Assembly: GCA_024207135.1 (NCBI GenBank)
Contig: CP042428.1
Location: 2,418,001 to 2,482,000 of the forward strand
DNA length: 64,000 bases
Direction: 5' to 3'
Source of the DNA: Arthrobacter sp. C2
GTDB lineage: Bacteria; Actinomycetota; Actinomycetes; Actinomycetales; Micrococcaceae
A program made the position numbers and the translations under genes. The notes beneath the pieces were generated by a model. It searched no databases. It had not been told where the DNA came from and worked only from the letters and a program-made list of their open reading frames with translations. Below, in pieces: positions 25,860-33,957 of this stretch (position 1 is its first letter; each line of letters starts with the position of its first letter).

Positions 25860-26019
25860 GATCTGCGATCCGGTTGAAGCGGCCTGGTATCTCCACGGTA
25901 CGCCGCAGCCGCGGGCTTGGCGATGGCCCACGGCCTGCCTCGACATTCAAACACGCTGTGTTCTGGCCCGGAAGCGGGCGGGGCGTGCTGTTGCCGGCCC
26001 CGCCCGCCCGCGGACTCGT

Positions 26020-26505
26020 CTATTCGGCGAGCAAAGCGTCGATCTGTCCCATGGCCAGGCCCATGCCTTCTTCCATGCCCATCTTGACCATTTCTTCGAG
26101 CTGCTCGGCGCTCTCGAACGAAGAAACCGTAGTCATCCTGGTGGTCCCGCCGTTTTGCTCAAGGGTCACCACGCAGCGGGTGCTGCCGAGGAATCCACTG
26201 GGCTCCCCGTCGTCCCCGGCGAACCCGTCCTCGAATTCAAAGCCGCTGGGGCCATCGACCGCGATGATCTTCCACCAGCCACGCGCCTTTTCCCCGTCGG
26301 GCCCGGTCATGTAGTACCGGGATTCCCCGCCGACAAACATCTCGTGGCGCACGAACGTGGCCGGCCAGGTGGGAGGGCCCCACCACCGTTCGAGTTGGCG
26401 CGGGTCCTCCCAGATTTGCCAAACCCGATCGATGTCGGCGGCAAATTCCGCGACGAAGGTCAGCGTGAGGTTTTCCGTATTCTTCTGGGTGCTGATGACA
26501 CTCAT
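26020..26505 (-). CDS. SRPBCC/AHSA1-domain protein
   Basis: A 161-residue START-like protein. TFVAEFAADIDRVWQIWEDP, LERWWGPPTWPATF, YYMTGPDGEKARGWWKI and a C-terminal helix (QLEEMVKMGMEEGMGL) fit the AHSA1 family. These form a ligand-binding cavity but their ligands are rarely known. The gene's start overlaps the stop of the ArsR gene by four bases. This ArsR-SRPBCC pairing is widespread in actinobacteria and usually self-regulated. Confidence 0.9.
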   Translation of the reverse strand: MSVISTQKNTENLTLTFVAEFAADIDRVWQIWEDPRQLERWWGPPTWPATFVRHEMFVGGESRYYMTGPDGEKARGWWKIIAVDGPSGFEFEDGFAGDDGEPSGFLGSTRCVVTLEQNGGTTRMTTVSSFESAEQLEEMVKMGMEEGMGLAMGQIDALLAE

Positions 26506-26852
26506 GGTTCCGTTCCTTCGGGTTGGTTGGAGAGTATCTCCCCAATGCGGTTTGCCCGCTCGCGCCAGATGTCTTCGTAGGCTTCCAGCAGCCGCGCTGC
26601 ACGGCGCAGTGATTCGGGATTTGCCTGCACGATTTGCTCCCGCCCGCGTCGTTGCTTGGCAACCAGCGAGGCCCGCTCGAGCACGGCCACGTGCTTTTGC
26701 ACGGCCGCGAAGCTCATCACATAGCGCTTCGCCAGTTCGGAGACCGATTGTTCCCGGAGCATTGCTTGCTTGATGATGTCGCGCCGGGTTGCATCCGCCA
26801 TGGCATGGAAAATGCGGTCGATCTCGGTTTCGCTCAGTTCATGTACAACCAT
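26502..26852 (-). CDS. ArsR-family transcriptional regulator
   Basis: A 116-residue winged-helix protein. ADATRRDIIKQAMLREQSVSELAKRY and MSFAAVQKHVAVLERASLV form the helix-turn-helix; the wing RRGREQIVQANPESLR follows. It has no CxC metal site, so it is of the non-metal SdpR/aporepressor group that pairs with SRPBCC proteins. No ribosome binding site precedes the ATG and TAACCT lies eight bases upstream, so the message may be leaderless. A palindrome covers the start codon, suggesting autorepression. Confidence 0.9.
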   Translation of the reverse strand: MVVHELSETEIDRIFHAMADATRRDIIKQAMLREQSVSELAKRYVMSFAAVQKHVAVLERASLVAKQRRGREQIVQANPESLRRAARLLEAYEDIWRERANRIGEILSNQPEGTEP

Positions 26853-26860
26853 TTGGTTGT
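26845..26860. promoter_or_regulatory. Palindrome over the ArsR start codon
   Basis: ACAACCA (26845-26851), two-base centre, TGGTTGT (26854-26860): perfect seven-base arms. It overlaps the ATG (26850-26852) and the likely transcription start of arsR, which suits an autorepressor operator. Confidence 0.6.
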
Positions 26861-27189
26861 AGGTTACTCCGCCTGGATACGCGATGCAATGGGTTGTGCC
26901 GCACGACCTTCAAGCCCCCCCGAACACCCCCACCTGCGCCGCTTCACTGGACAAACCCCGAAGTCAGCTTGCCGTGACCCTACGGCCGCGTCACCGAATC
27001 TTGTCCGATTTCCCCGGCCGGCTCCATTGGCAAGCAGTGCATGGATTTCCAATGGAACGCCCCGGAGGAAAACTTCCGGATTTTTCGGCCGCCCTGCGCT
27101 CCAAAATGTCCCAGGCCTGTGTTCTACTGACACTACGGTCATATGGCCGAAGCACTACCGCCTTGGGGGCGGGGAATGGCAGAGGGGAA
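26861..27189. other. Intergenic region upstream of the 27190 ORF
   Basis: About 330 bases with no convincing gene. The left end should hold the arsR promoter. The right part contains two stem-loops (27023-27085, listed separately). Longer open frames here lack sites and recognisable protein. Confidence 0.5.
27023..27085 (+). terminator. Structured leader ending in an intrinsic terminator
   Basis: First stem TCCATTGG (27023-27030) / CCAATGGA (27049-27056), perfect eight bases. Immediately after comes CCGGAGG-AAAA-CTTCCGG (27062-27079), a seven-pair stem with tetraloop, then A and five T's. This is one of the few terminators here with a true U-tract. It lies 105 bases before the small ORF at 27190 and after no plus-strand gene, so it could be an attenuator or end a small RNA. 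Confidence 0.5.
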
Positions 27190-27438
27190 ATGCCTAACCA
27201 ATACGAGATCCTTGAAGAAACCATGCTGCTGGACAGGCCGACACACACGGCAAGCCGGGCCGAGAAGGACTTGATGTTGCGCGAGTTGAGGATTCTGGGC
27301 AGCAACGACCCGGATGAAGTACTCAGCAACGTCAGCCAGATCCTCCGGCGCCCGTTCCAATCGCTGGACTCCATCCGTTCCTGCGATGCCCATAGGGTGA
27401 TTGGGCATTGCCAGCGGGTGCGCCACCGGCAGTACTAG
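27190..27438 (+). CDS. Small protein of unknown function, 82 aa
   Basis: An 82-residue hydrophilic protein starting MPNQYEILEETM, with GAGGGGAA just before the ATG. It is helical, with a basic C-terminus (RVIGHCQRVRHRQY) and one cysteine. There is no signal peptide. I do not recognise it. A structured leader with an intrinsic terminator lies upstream, which hints at attenuation. The downstream aminotransferase gene is convergent. Confidence 0.5.
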   Translation: MPNQYEILEETMLLDRPTHTASRAEKDLMLRELRILGSNDPDEVLSNVSQILRRPFQSLDSIRSCDAHRVIGHCQRVRHRQY

Positions 27439-27502
27439 CGCAGACCCCTGCGGCCCGCCCCGGATTCGGGACGGGCAGCAGGCAAGCGGTTGCGGATCGG
27501 CG

Positions 27503-28600
27503 TTAGGCCTTGGCGATCGCTTCCTTCAGTGCGGCGAGGATCAGTGCGACCGAGGTCGGGTTGGCGTTCGGGCCCATGAGCCCGATGCGCCATACGGTGC
27601 TGGCGTATTTGCCCACGCCGCCGCCGATCTCGATGTTGAATCGCTCCAGCAGGTAGTTACGGACCTTGGCCGAGTCCACCCCCTCCGGGACATACACGGT
27701 GGTCAGCTGCGGAAGGCGGTGGCCCTCGGCGGCGAAGAGCGTCAGGCCCATCTCCTCAAGCCCGTCCTGCAATGCCTGGCCGGCGGCCTGGTGGCGGGCG
27801 GTGACAGCTTCAATGCCTTCGGCCAGGATCCGGTCGATGCCGGCCTCAAGCGAGGCCACCATGCCCACCGGCGCGGTGTGGTGGTAGGTGCGCCCGCCGC
27901 CGGCACCTCCGGTGGCGTATCCGCCGAGCAAGCCAAGGTCGAGGTACCAGGACTGCGGCCTTTGCACGCGGCGTTCGAACGCACGCTCGGAAATGGTGAA
28001 TGGGGCCAGTCCCGGGGCCACCCCGATGCACTTCTGCGTTCCGGCCTAGGCGACATCCACGCCCCATTCGTCCACCTTCACCGGCATCCCGCCGATCGAG
28101 GTGACGGCATCCATGATCAACAGTGCGTCGCCCTTGATGGCGCCAAGCGCGGCCATGTCGGAGATGACACCGGTGCTGGTTTCCGCGTGCACGGCGGCAA
28201 TGACCGTTGGATTCGGGTGCGCATCGGCGACCCGCTGCGCGTCGACCGGGGTGCCATACTCGTGGTCCACGCGGACCACTTCCGCCCCGGCGCGCGAAGC
28301 GACCTCGCACATGCGCTCGCCAAACAGGCCGTTGACGGCGATGACCGCAACGTCGCCGGCCTTCACGGTGTTCACGAACGAGGCCTCCATGCCGGCCGAA
28401 CCGGTGGCGCTGATTGGCAGGGTGCGGGAATTCTCGGTTCCCCACAAGGTGCGCAACCCGTCGCAGGTGCGGTCCATGCGGGCAATGAATGCCGGATCAA
28501 GGTGGCCCAGCAGCGGCAGGCCAAGCGCCGCGGTGGCTTCCGGGTAGGGGTTGCACGGGCCCGGCCCGAAAAGGTGGCGAACTGGAACGATCTGGGTCAT
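27503..28600 (-). pseudogene. Alanine-glyoxylate / serine-pyruvate aminotransferase, interrupted by one amber codon
   Basis: Read through, this is a 365-residue class-V PLP aminotransferase. It has an N-terminal FGPGPCNPYPEA, SATGSAGMEAS, the PLP Asp in LIMDAVTSIGG, the Schiff-base lysine in GTQKCIG, and a complete C-terminal domain. One in-frame TAG (28046-28048) interrupts it at codon 185, four residues before the PLP lysine (K189). Relatives have Tyr there (..VDVxYxGTQK..), so a TAC or TAT to TAG change is enough. No frameshift or other damage is visible, so the lesion is recent or a sequence error. The N-terminal 184 residues alone would lack the catalytic lysine. Confidence 0.85.
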
Positions 28601-28862
28601 TTGATCTCTCTCTTCTCACTGCAATCGCTGGATACCTCGAAGCCAGCCTATGCCGGAAGGTCCCTGCCCGGGCGCATGTGAAGCCTTGGACCAACGAAAC
28701 CAAAGCCCCTGTCGTCCAATCGTCCAAACAACCGGGAGGACCCCTTCACAAACCTGCCTCCGACATGTGCACCAGGTGTTCATCGCGCATCAACCAAGCG
28801 TTCCCCGGGCAGCAGCCGGGGTGCGACAGATTAAGGAATGTTTCACCATCCAAAAGAAATGG
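28601..28862. other. Intergenic region before the YceI promoter
   Basis: Between the divergent aminotransferase and YceI genes. I see no convincing gene. The left end holds the aminotransferase leader; the right end leads into the YceI promoter. Confidence 0.4.
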
Positions 28863-28891
28863 TTGACACGTCAATCATCCTGTGGCATATT
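28863..28891 (+). promoter_or_regulatory. Sigma-70-type promoter of the YceI gene with overlapping palindrome
   Basis: TTGACA (28863-28868), 17-base spacer, CATATT (28886-28891): a near-consensus housekeeping promoter. The -35 element is part of an inverted repeat TTGAC-AC-GTCAA (28863-28874), a possible repressor site. The ATG lies 61 bases after the -10. Confidence 0.7.
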
Positions 28892-28951
28892 TAGATGCAT
28901 ACACATGCAATCCGGTCAGCTGCACCGGCTTCCGAGAGAAGGAATTTCCCC

Positions 28952-29497
28952 ATGAGCTTTGAAATCATCCCCGGCACCTGGAACCTCGACACCTCGCACA
29001 CCGAGGTTGGCTTCACGGTCCGCCACGCAGGCATCTCCAAGGTCCGCGGCGCATTCACCGACGTCACCGGCACCCTGACCGTGGGCGATTCGATCGATTC
29101 CTCCAAGGTCGAAGCAATCGTCAAGACCGAGTCCTTCGACTCGAACGACAACAACCGCGATGCCCACGTCAAGGGCGCGGACTTCTTCAACGTTGAGCAG
29201 TTTCCGGAAATGACCTTCGTGTCCACCGGCGTTGCAGGCTCCCCGGAAGAGTTCGAACTGCGCGGCGAACTGACCATCAAGGAAACCACCAAGCCGGTCA
29301 GCTTCAAGGTCGAGTTCGGCGGAGTGGCCGTTGACCCGTTCGGTGCCACCCGCGCAGGATTCTCCGCCACCACGCAGATCTCCCGCAAGGAATTCGGCAT
29401 CACCTGGAACGCCGCCCTCGAGGCCGGCGGCGTGTTGGTTGGCGACAAGGTCACCATCAACATCGATTCCGCATTCGTGCTCGCTTCGCAGAACTAA
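28952..29497 (+). CDS. YceI-family protein
   Basis: A 181-residue lipocalin-like beta barrel: IIPGTWNLDTSHTEVGFTVRH, VRGAFTDVTGTLTV, HVKGADFFNVEQFPEMTF, and KKEFGITWN-like SRKEFGITWN. YceI proteins bind polyisoprenoid lipids in known structures. There is no signal peptide, so this is the cytoplasmic actinobacterial form. It starts at the ATG after GAAGGAA (about eight bases). An earlier frame-opening ATG lies within the transcribed leader. It is monocistronic, with a strong promoter and terminator. Confidence 0.93.
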   Translation: MSFEIIPGTWNLDTSHTEVGFTVRHAGISKVRGAFTDVTGTLTVGDSIDSSKVEAIVKTESFDSNDNNRDAHVKGADFFNVEQFPEMTFVSTGVAGSPEEFELRGELTIKETTKPVSFKVEFGGVAVDPFGATRAGFSATTQISRKEFGITWNAALEAGGVLVGDKVTINIDSAFVLASQN

Positions 29498-29512
29498 GCT
29501 TCTTCTGCCTTC

Positions 29513-29548
29513 GTGTGGTGCCGTCCGCAGTTGCGGGCGGCACCACAC
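29513..29548 (+). terminator. Terminator of the YceI gene
   Basis: GTGTGGTGCCG then CCGC (29513-29528) pairs with GCGG then CGGCACCACAC (29533-29548), with one mismatch and a four-base loop. It lies 16 bases after the stop. Confidence 0.75.
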
Positions 29549-29599
29549 GCATTTAACCTCCGCATGCGGAAGCGCCTTGAGCACCGCATACCTCTTGCC

Positions 29600-29962
29600 C
29601 TACCGGTTTGCCGGGCGGTACACCGCAATGATGACACCGGTCGTGGTATCCAGCGTTTCGACCCGTTCGAGGTCGGTGGCCGGCAAACCCCGGTCAAAGA
29701 AGCGGCCACCGTTCCCCCGGATCAGCGGATGGATCGGCAAGGTGTACTCGGCGACCAGTCCCTCGGCGATCAGGGAACGCAAGAGATTACCGCTGCCCAT
29801 CACCAGCAGGTCCGGGCCAACCTGGCTCTTGAGCTCCGCGACGCCGTCCGCGGCATCGGGCGGCAGGAGCACGGAGTTCGCCCAGGGCCACGGCTCGGCC
29901 AGCGTCCGGGAAGCGACATGCATGGTCAGGTTGTTCAACACCGCCAGCTTGCGCTTGGCCGG
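29600..29962 (-). pseudogene. 5'-truncated dihydrofolate-reductase-like (RibD C-terminal) gene
   Basis: About 120 residues match the C-terminal two thirds of DHFR-like RibD_C proteins: LNNLTMHVASRTLAEPWPW, GPDLLVMGSGNLLRSLIAEGLVAEYTLPIHPL and GRFFDRG. The first ~60 residues, which carry the first beta strand and cofactor contacts, are absent. The frame stays open to 30142, but that part (MSVRCTATDSGASPC...) is unlike any family member. No start codon with a site fits. The gene has probably lost its 5' end by deletion. A C-terminal VOC-like trace (GLELRDAGDPWFTVL, about 29996-30050 in another frame) may be debris. Confidence 0.6.
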
Positions 29963-30238
29963 CACCTTCCTTCGTCGGCTCCCGGTGCGGACCGGTGCCG
30001 GTTTCCCGGACAGAGGACGGTGAACCAGGGGTCTCCGGCATCCCGGAGTTCGAGGCCACCCCCGCGGCGGCCAAGGGAACGCGACCGGGAAACCACGGCA
30101 CGGGCTTGCTCCGGAGTCGGTGGCGGTGCAACGGACGGACATAACTTTTCGGCTCCTGACCTCCGCTTGCGCCCGCGGGGTGTTGTACGTTGGGATCAGT
30201 CATGCGTTTAACGAGCAGGTCCGGTTTTGGAGGCACCA

Positions 30239-31135
30239 ATGGGTTCATGGAACAAGACGCCCCCGGACCGCTCTGCCCATCGGCGCCCGGGGAACGACCT
30301 GGACCTGTACGACGCCAAGATCGTGACCAAGGTGTCCGGGCGCACCGCGCTGACCCGCAAGCGCCTGGCCAACGGCCGCGAGACCAGGGCCTTCCTTGAC
30401 GCGGCGCTGGACCTCACCACGGAATTGTTCACGCCCGGCCTGTCCGAGCAGCTCCTGGACGCCGACGAGGAAGACGCGCGCCCGGTGATGTCCTACCTCT
30501 CGCGCCGCAAGGTCCTGGCCAAGGCACGAAGCAACTGCGGCGAGAACTTCCCGCTGAGCGAAAACATGATGCGCCACCGCTGGAGCTCGCACGGGGATTT
30601 CCTGGCGGATTTCATTTCCTACGCGCTGGCGGACAAGCACTGGAGCCTGCAGGTGGCACTCTCGCACCATGCCAAGGACTTGCTCACCAGCGACGACGAC
30701 TTTTCCCGCGCCGTGCACCGGGTGGCCTACGAGGACCTCAAGCTGATCATGGAACTTCCGGCCTACCGTTTCCAGTTGCTGGCGGTGGCCACGGCCCAGT
30801 CCGACTCCGCGTCCGCAGTGGCCCTGAACCGCATGTACAAGAATCTCTCGCAGGTGTGGATGACCCTCTACACCCAGGTCTTTGAGCACTACGGATTCAG
30901 GTTCAGGCCCGGGATTGGCATGCAGGAGTTCAACATCCTGCTGCAGGCCATGGCCGAGGGCCTGGGTCTTCGGCTGCTTTCCGAGGTGGACGAGCCGGTG
31001 CTCGACCACGAGACGAAGACATCCCTGCTGGGCACCGCGGCGCTGGCACTGTTCATGGCACTCGTGGATCCCGGCGACGGCCTGTCCCTGGAACGGGCCG
31101 CCGAACTCGGGATACACCAGCGGCGCTCAACCTGA
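30239..31135 (+). CDS. Possible TetR-like regulator, 298 aa
   Basis: A 298-residue helical protein. The segment ENFPLSENMMRHRWSSHGDFLADFISYAL (in two parts, about residues 103-132) resembles a TetR-type helix-turn-helix, and the rest looks like a large helical ligand-binding domain. It has an unusual basic N-terminal extension of about 60 residues and is longer than typical TetR proteins (about 200). The start is the ATG with GGAGG five bases upstream. There is no neighbouring gene on this strand, so its targets are unknown. The family call is a reading of pattern, not a firm match. Confidence 0.5.
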   Translation: MGSWNKTPPDRSAHRRPGNDLDLYDAKIVTKVSGRTALTRKRLANGRETRAFLDAALDLTTELFTPGLSEQLLDADEEDARPVMSYLSRRKVLAKARSNCGENFPLSENMMRHRWSSHGDFLADFISYALADKHWSLQVALSHHAKDLLTSDDDFSRAVHRVAYEDLKLIMELPAYRFQLLAVATAQSDSASAVALNRMYKNLSQVWMTLYTQVFEHYGFRFRPGIGMQEFNILLQAMAEGLGLRLLSEVDEPVLDHETKTSLLGTAALALFMALVDPGDGLSLERAAELGIHQRRST

Positions 31136-31185
31136 CCGTCGGACCAGGGTTCCCCGGCGTCCGGGAACGCTGGTGAAGATTGATG

Positions 31186-31230
31186 GGGGCGGGAGCCGGC
31201 CACCCCCAAGTGGCCAGGCGCTCCCGCCCC
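31186..31230 (+). terminator. Terminator after the TetR-like gene
   Basis: Perfect arms GGGGCGGGAGC (31186-31196) and GCTCCCGCCCC (31220-31230), with an inner GGCCAC/GTGGCC stem. It lies 50 bases after the stop. Confidence 0.75.
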
Positions 31231-31509
31231 GGCTGTGCCATTGACGCATGCGCCGCAACACAGGTGGTTCCTGATCCAGCGGGCATCCGCTACTCCCCGA
31301 TTGGACACGCCAAGCCGAATTCCACGATGGGTTCGGCCTTCCCCCGGATGCGTACGCGCCGTCGGTGGAATGCTTTGCCCCATGAATGGGAACCACAACC
31401 TCAATCCAAGCAAAGAGCCGGCCGGGGTTCTACACGCATCTGGGCCAACCCACGCGGGGGCACCCAGCCGGGTCCCGCGGCGGGACGTGGCCGCGCCGCC
31501 GCAGGTCCG
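31231..31509. other. Intergenic region with no gene seen
   Basis: With the preceding terminator, this makes about 370 bases between convergent genes. Open frames exist on both strands but none has a ribosome site and recognisable protein. Confidence 0.45.
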
Positions 31510-32553
31510 CTACTTCTGCGCCAGCAGGCGTGCCACGCGCGGCTTGACCTCGGTGGCCAGCAGCGTGATCGATTCGAGCAGCTGTTCCTGCGGGATGCCG
31601 CCGATGTCCATCTGCAGGAAGTGGCGCATGTGGCCCAGGTGTCCGTGCAGGTGGGCGATGCGCTCGGCGACCTCGTCCGGGGAGCCGACGTAGTAGGCAC
31701 CCGGGGCGTCGGCCTGCGCCAGGTAGGCCCGCTTGTCCGGTGCCGGCCAGCCGCGCAGCCGGCCCATTTCCACGTTGAGGTTGTGCCAGCCCGGGTAGAA
31801 GCGCTCCAGCGCTTCCTTCTTGGTCGGCGCCACGAAGCCCAGCGCTCCGACTGAGACCTTCAGGGTTTCGGGAGCGTGGCCCGCGGCGGCGCCGGAGCGG
31901 CGGTAGAGCTCGGCCAGCGGGGCAAAGCGGTGCGGTGCCCCGCCGATGATGCCGTAGGACACCGGCAGGCCCAGCTGGCCGGCACGGGCCGAGGAGCTGG
32001 CGTTGCCGCCGGTGGCCAGCCAGATCGGCAGCTTGCCGGAGGCCGGGCGCGGCACCACGGCCAGGTCCTCGAGCGCGGGGCGCACGGTGCCGGACCAGGT
32101 GACGTTCTCGCTGGTCGCGTTGTTGATGGTCATGAGCAGGTCGAGCTTTTCGGCGTAGAGCTCGTCGTATTCCTCCAGGCTGTGACCGAAGAGCGGGAAG
32201 GTTTCCACGGAGGAGCCGCGCCCGGCGGTGATTTCCACCCGACCCCCGCCGGAAATTGCGTCGGCAATGGCGAATTGCTGGAAGATGCGCACCGGGTCGT
32301 CGGTGCCGATGATGCTTGCGGCACTGCCCAGGGTGATCTGCCCGGTGGCTGCCGCCGCGGCGGCGATCATGGCACCGGGCGAGGAGGCGGGCATCGTTGC
32401 GGTGTGGTGCTCGCCGACCCCGAAGTAGTCCAGGCCCTGCGCGTCGGCGTGTTTGATGGCTTCGAAGAGGTTCGCGATGGCCTCGGTCGTGGAACGCAGG
32501 GATCCGTCGGAATTGCGTTGGGTGTCGCCAAAGCTGTAGGCACCGATTTCCAT
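31510..32553 (-). CDS. LLM-class flavin-dependent oxidoreductase
   Basis: A 347-residue luciferase-like TIM-barrel flavoenzyme. GLDYFGVGEHHT near residue 40, ITLGSAASIIGTDDPVRI, FQQFAIADAISGGGRVEITAGRGS, and PIWLATGGNASSSARAGQLGLP fit the LLM superfamily. These enzymes use FMN or F420 from partner reductases to oxidise diverse organics. It lies 39 bases after the NAD(P)-binding reductase gene and is probably co-transcribed with it. Both are divergent from a MarR regulator, implying control by a redox or chemical signal. The substrate is unknown. Confidence 0.9.
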   Translation of the reverse strand: MEIGAYSFGDTQRNSDGSLRSTTEAIANLFEAIKHADAQGLDYFGVGEHHTATMPASSPGAMIAAAAAATGQITLGSAASIIGTDDPVRIFQQFAIADAISGGGRVEITAGRGSSVETFPLFGHSLEEYDELYAEKLDLLMTINNATSENVTWSGTVRPALEDLAVVPRPASGKLPIWLATGGNASSSARAGQLGLPVSYGIIGGAPHRFAPLAELYRRSGAAAGHAPETLKVSVGALGFVAPTKKEALERFYPGWHNLNVEMGRLRGWPAPDKRAYLAQADAPGAYYVGSPDEVAERIAHLHGHLGHMRHFLQMDIGGIPQEQLLESITLLATEVKPRVARLLAQK

Positions 32554-32592
32554 GTGGGTTCGTCTCTTTCGTTGAAGGTTTCGGGAAGCGTG

Positions 32593-33264
32593 TCAGGCGG
32601 CGACGAGGCTGGTGTGCAGCTTCACCGATAGTTCATCGGCGTTGAAGCGGCCGTTGAAGACATCCGTGCCCGGCTCGAAGGCCCTGCCGGATGCAAGATC
32701 CCCGGCGTCCACGGAGTCGAAGCCGAGCGCGTCGATGAAGGCGGAAACCTGTTCCTTGGCCGCCGCGTCGTTGGAGGCAATGGCCAGGGCTCGGCGGTCG
32801 GCGGTGCCGGGCGCCGCGGAGTCTGGTTCCATCTCGTGGTAACCGATGTGGTTGAAGGACTTTACGACCCGCGAGGCCGACAAATGTGCGGCGACGACCT
32901 CGGATGAGGAACGGTCGTCGGCCTCGAAGTCGGCAATGTCTCCGTCGGTGACGGACCAGTAGTTCATGGCGTCAACCACGACCCGGCCGGCGAGCGCGTC
33001 GGCGTTGACGGACTTGTACTTGTGCAGCGGAACGGCCACAACCACCAGGTCGGATCCGGCGGCCTCGGCCGCATCGACGGCCTCGGCGCCCGGGGTCACG
33101 ATCTCGATAATCAAGGCGTTCTCGGCCGCCGGCTTGGAGGTGGCGATCTTCACGCGGTACCCGGCGGCGACGGCCAGGCGTGCGATGGCCGTTCCCACGC
33201 GGCCCGCACCCAGGATGCCGATGGTGCCGCGGGAGGCGGTGAGCTCTTGTTCGCCGATGTCCAT
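32593..33264 (-). CDS. NADPH-dependent F420 reductase-like protein
   Basis: A 223-residue Rossmann protein. The dinucleotide motif GILGAGRVGTAIARLA starts near residue 15. The rest (LVVVAVPLHKYKSV, VVDAMNYWSV, VVKSFNHIGYHEM, ALAIASNDAAAKEQV) matches the NADPH:F420 oxidoreductase-like family. Many actinobacterial members do not use F420. It is first in an operon with the LLM flavin enzyme, so it may supply reduced cofactor to it. It is divergent from MarR, with palindromes in the 92-base gap. Confidence 0.85.
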   Translation of the reverse strand: MDIGEQELTASRGTIGILGAGRVGTAIARLAVAAGYRVKIATSKPAAENALIIEIVTPGAEAVDAAEAAGSDLVVVAVPLHKYKSVNADALAGRVVVDAMNYWSVTDGDIADFEADDRSSSEVVAAHLSASRVVKSFNHIGYHEMEPDSAAPGTADRRALAIASNDAAAKEQVSAFIDALGFDSVDAGDLASGRAFEPGTDVFNGRFNADELSVKLHTSLVAA

Positions 33265-33288
33265 GTGTCCTACTCTCCGAAATATATG

Positions 33289-33324
33289 CTGTTACACAGA
33301 CTATATTCCGAACAGATCATCTGT
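33289..33324. promoter_or_regulatory. Candidate MarR operators between divergent genes
   Basis: CTGT-TAC-ACAG (33289-33299) and ACAGAT-C-ATCTGT (33312-33324) are inverted repeats sharing ACAG/CTGT half-sites, with centres 24 bases apart. They lie between the NAD(P)-reductase and MarR genes. TATGAT (33344-33349), seven bases before the MarR ATG, is a likely -10 element. Confidence 0.6.
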
Positions 33325-33356
33325 GCAACTCCACATATTCGGGTATGATGGGTGCC

Positions 33357-33872
33357 ATGGCTACCACTGCACACGCACCCCTTTCACTGGACAAGCCTTT
33401 GCCGGGATTCATCCCAGGCGATCTCGCGTGGCACCTCGGCATGATCCTGCGTGGCCACCAGACCCACTTTGCGCAGGCCGTGGAGGAAATGCCCTGCTCG
33501 GTGCGCGGATACCAGATGCTCTCCACCGTCGTCCACCACGATCCGGCCAACCAGCAGGCCCTGGGCGCGCACCTGGGCATCGACCGCACGGTGCTGACCT
33601 ACCTCATTGACGATCTGGTCGAGGCCGGGCTCGTCGAACGCGTGCCCGCGCCCACGGACCGCCGGGCCCGGAAAATCGTTGCCACCCGGCAGGGAACAGA
33701 GCTGCTGACCCGGCTCGAATCGCGCGTCGCCGCCGCAGAGCAGACCCTGCTTGCCGGACTCGATGCCGCGGAGAGCACGCAGCTCGCGGGCCTGGTCTCC
33801 AAGCTCTCCATGGCCATTCATCGCGCGCAGCCGGGCGCGAATCCCTGCGAGGCCATGGACCACCTCGGGTAG
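33357..33872 (+). CDS. MarR-family transcriptional regulator
   Basis: A 171-residue MarR protein: QQALGAHLGIDRTVLTYLIDDLVEAGLVERV is the recognition region (in two parts) and PTDRRARKIVATRQG the wing. Start choice: the ATG at 33357 lies seven bases after a TATGAT -10 element, which fits a leaderless message. An ATG at 33345 is inside that element. It is divergent from the NADPH reductase/LLM operon and probably represses it. It has one cysteine in the dimer helix (PCSVRG) and one near the C-terminus, so thiol sensing is possible but unproven. Confidence 0.9.
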   Translation: MATTAHAPLSLDKPLPGFIPGDLAWHLGMILRGHQTHFAQAVEEMPCSVRGYQMLSTVVHHDPANQQALGAHLGIDRTVLTYLIDDLVEAGLVERVPAPTDRRARKIVATRQGTELLTRLESRVAAAEQTLLAGLDAAESTQLAGLVSKLSMAIHRAQPGANPCEAMDHLG

Positions 33873-33957
33873 TCCCCCTGGGCACAGCCGGCTGCCACAC
33901 CCATGGCTCCGGTCACGATGGACGTTCCACGAGGCACCAACGCCATAGACTCGTTCC

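Noticed and set aside
26864-27142. A minus-strand ORF with a GRGNRTRFG segment, of the sort that arises from reading over tRNA genes
   Set aside because: The DNA has no T-arm consensus or cloverleaf stems, and the ORF has no ribosome site.
28046-28048. Reading the TAG in the aminotransferase as pyrrolysine or another recoded residue
   Set aside because: No pyl genes or recoding signal are seen, and relatives have tyrosine, so a nonsense change or sequence error is simpler.
31231-31509. Several short open frames on both strands between convergent genes
   Set aside because: No ribosome sites and no recognisable protein; this is probably the post-terminator region.
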